From assembly GCA_016840125.1 (NCBI GenBank), contig JAEOSY010000611.1, forward strand, positions 1 to 15,072: DNA of 15,072 nt, in the 5' to 3' direction. The DNA is from Candidatus Helarchaeota archaeon. Lineage in GTDB: Archaea; Asgardarchaeota; Lokiarchaeia; Helarchaeales; HEL-GB-A. Position 1 is the first letter of the stretch. Each line of letters begins with the position of its first letter. The notes beneath the pieces are model-generated. The model ran no database searches and was not told where the DNA came from. It saw nothing but the letters and a program-made list of their open reading frames with translations. Made by a program: the position numbers and the translations under genes. Shown in pieces: positions 14,416 through 15,072 of the stretch.

Positions 14416-15072
14416 ATGAAATCTTTAAAATTATCAGATTTTGCCAAAATTTCCGATTGTACCATCTCAAGCAGTGAATGCGAGATTACGCTTGAGAGTG
14501 CACATTGTTTTCAATACTCGGGTAAAACTAATCTCTTAATTGTCCCACAAGAGAAATTTCCTTTCTTCTCGGTATATAACACACAATCGAAAGCTCAACA
14601 AATTCCCAACTGGCCCATTGATTTATCCAACAAGTCTACTCCCGAAGTCATTTTGATCACCAAACGATTTTTAGCAATCAGTATTGAATTTGGAAATTAT
14701 CACCTCTTCTCACTGCCGGATTTAAACTATATCAAAATGTTAGACTATACTCTAGAAGGATCTTGGAAAGGAGCTTCTTTTAATGAATGTTTCTATTTTG
14801 TAGATGATTCCTCTTACGGGGAGGAGGAGTGCTCCATTGATGTTTACGATCCACAGAAAGATATTACCTTGGAACGAACAAAACTCGGGATACGTGACTT
14901 CAATCATTTCATTGAAAATAAAGATGATTATTTTGAAAGTTTTTGGATTGAATGCTTCGGCGTCAATGAATCGTTTTATTGGTTGTTTCTAGTAACTTTC
15001 GATAAGAAGGAGAAAGAAGGGCGATATGATGCAATCTTTGACCGGCGAAAAGGGGAGGTCTGTCATTTTTCA
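14416..15072 (+). CDS. unrecognised protein, partial (runs off right edge)
   Basis: The frame is open from ATG 14416 to the window end (219 codons). GAGGT lies 8 nt before the ATG, and a TATA-like stretch is near 14370-14381. The visible part is rich in short beta strands with aromatic residues: TNLLIVPQEKFPFFSVY, EVILITKRFLAISIEF, YHLFSLPDLNYIKML, ECFYFVDDSS and SFYWLFLVTF. This repeated strand-turn character may indicate a beta-propeller or a beta-sandwich, but I cannot name a family. No signal peptide or membrane span is seen at the N-terminus. It is divergent from the Argonaute operon and shares its 410-bp upstream region. Confidence 0.65.
   Translation, partial: MKSLKLSDFAKISDCTISSSECEITLESAHCFQYSGKTNLLIVPQEKFPFFSVYNTQSKAQQIPNWPIDLSNKSTPEVILITKRFLAISIEFGNYHLFSLPDLNYIKMLDYTLEGSWKGASFNECFYFVDDSSYGEEECSIDVYDPQKDITLERTKLGIRDFNHFIENKDDYFESFWIECFGVNESFYWLFLVTFDKKEKEGRYDAIFDRRKGEVCHFS

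Noticed and set aside
14804..14992. 62-aa ORF near the right edge
   Set aside because: Lies within the longer open frame from 14416, which has a good Shine-Dalgarno.

Overview
The window looks archaeal. Start sites carry Shine-Dalgarno matches to the archaeal 16S tail (GGTGAT, AGGAGGT), several genes have TATA-like boxes at a plausible distance, TTG starts are used, and the proteins are rich in archaeal winged-helix (wHTH) domains plus an archaeo-eukaryotic primase and a long Argonaute. An Asgard archaeon is a reasonable guess, since long Argonautes and this wHTH style occur there, but nothing here proves it. I see no rRNA, tRNA, CRISPR array or complete transposon. By eye, positions 1-2500 are more AT-rich than the Argonaute operon.

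Layout, left to right: (1) 1-1163, minus strand, a gene running off the left edge that encodes a wHTH plus a NYN/PIN-like domain; (2) 1345-2208, plus strand, a divergent gene for a CARF-like sensor domain plus wHTH; (3) about 300 bp of non-coding DNA with two inverted repeats; (4) 2516-5737, a four-gene plus-strand operon: a small acidic protein, a 464-aa unknown with terminal wHTH-like regions, a wHTH-PD-(D/E)XK nuclease-like protein, and a small wHTH regulator; (5) 5761-6402, minus strand, a convergent gene whose C-terminal wHTH is a paralogue of that small regulator; (6) about 500 bp without a clear gene, whose right part reads in frame into the next gene; (7) 6908-8395, plus strand, an archaeo-eukaryotic-primase-like protein followed by a 45-aa acidic ORF with a perfect Shine-Dalgarno; (8) 8588-8773, three imperfect 63-bp tandem repeats; (9) 8787-14005, a minus-strand operon of three tightly coupled genes: a 439-aa unknown, a zinc-finger/DUF2797 (GIY-YIG-like) protein, and a 949-aa long prokaryotic Argonaute; (10) 410 bp non-coding; (11) 14416 onward, plus strand, an unrecognised gene running off the right edge.

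The most notable system is the Argonaute operon. An Argonaute with an apparently acidic but atypical catalytic set (D-D-D-D by my alignment) is translationally coupled to a possible accessory nuclease and an unknown partner. It converges on a primase-like gene across a repeat array, so the primase, the 45-aa ORF, the repeats and the Argonaute may form one module for nucleic-acid defence or for replication of a mobile element. The left half (NYN-like, CARF-like, PD-(D/E)XK-like and many wHTH proteins) also reads as accessory or defence DNA. All functional links between these genes are inferences from gene order.
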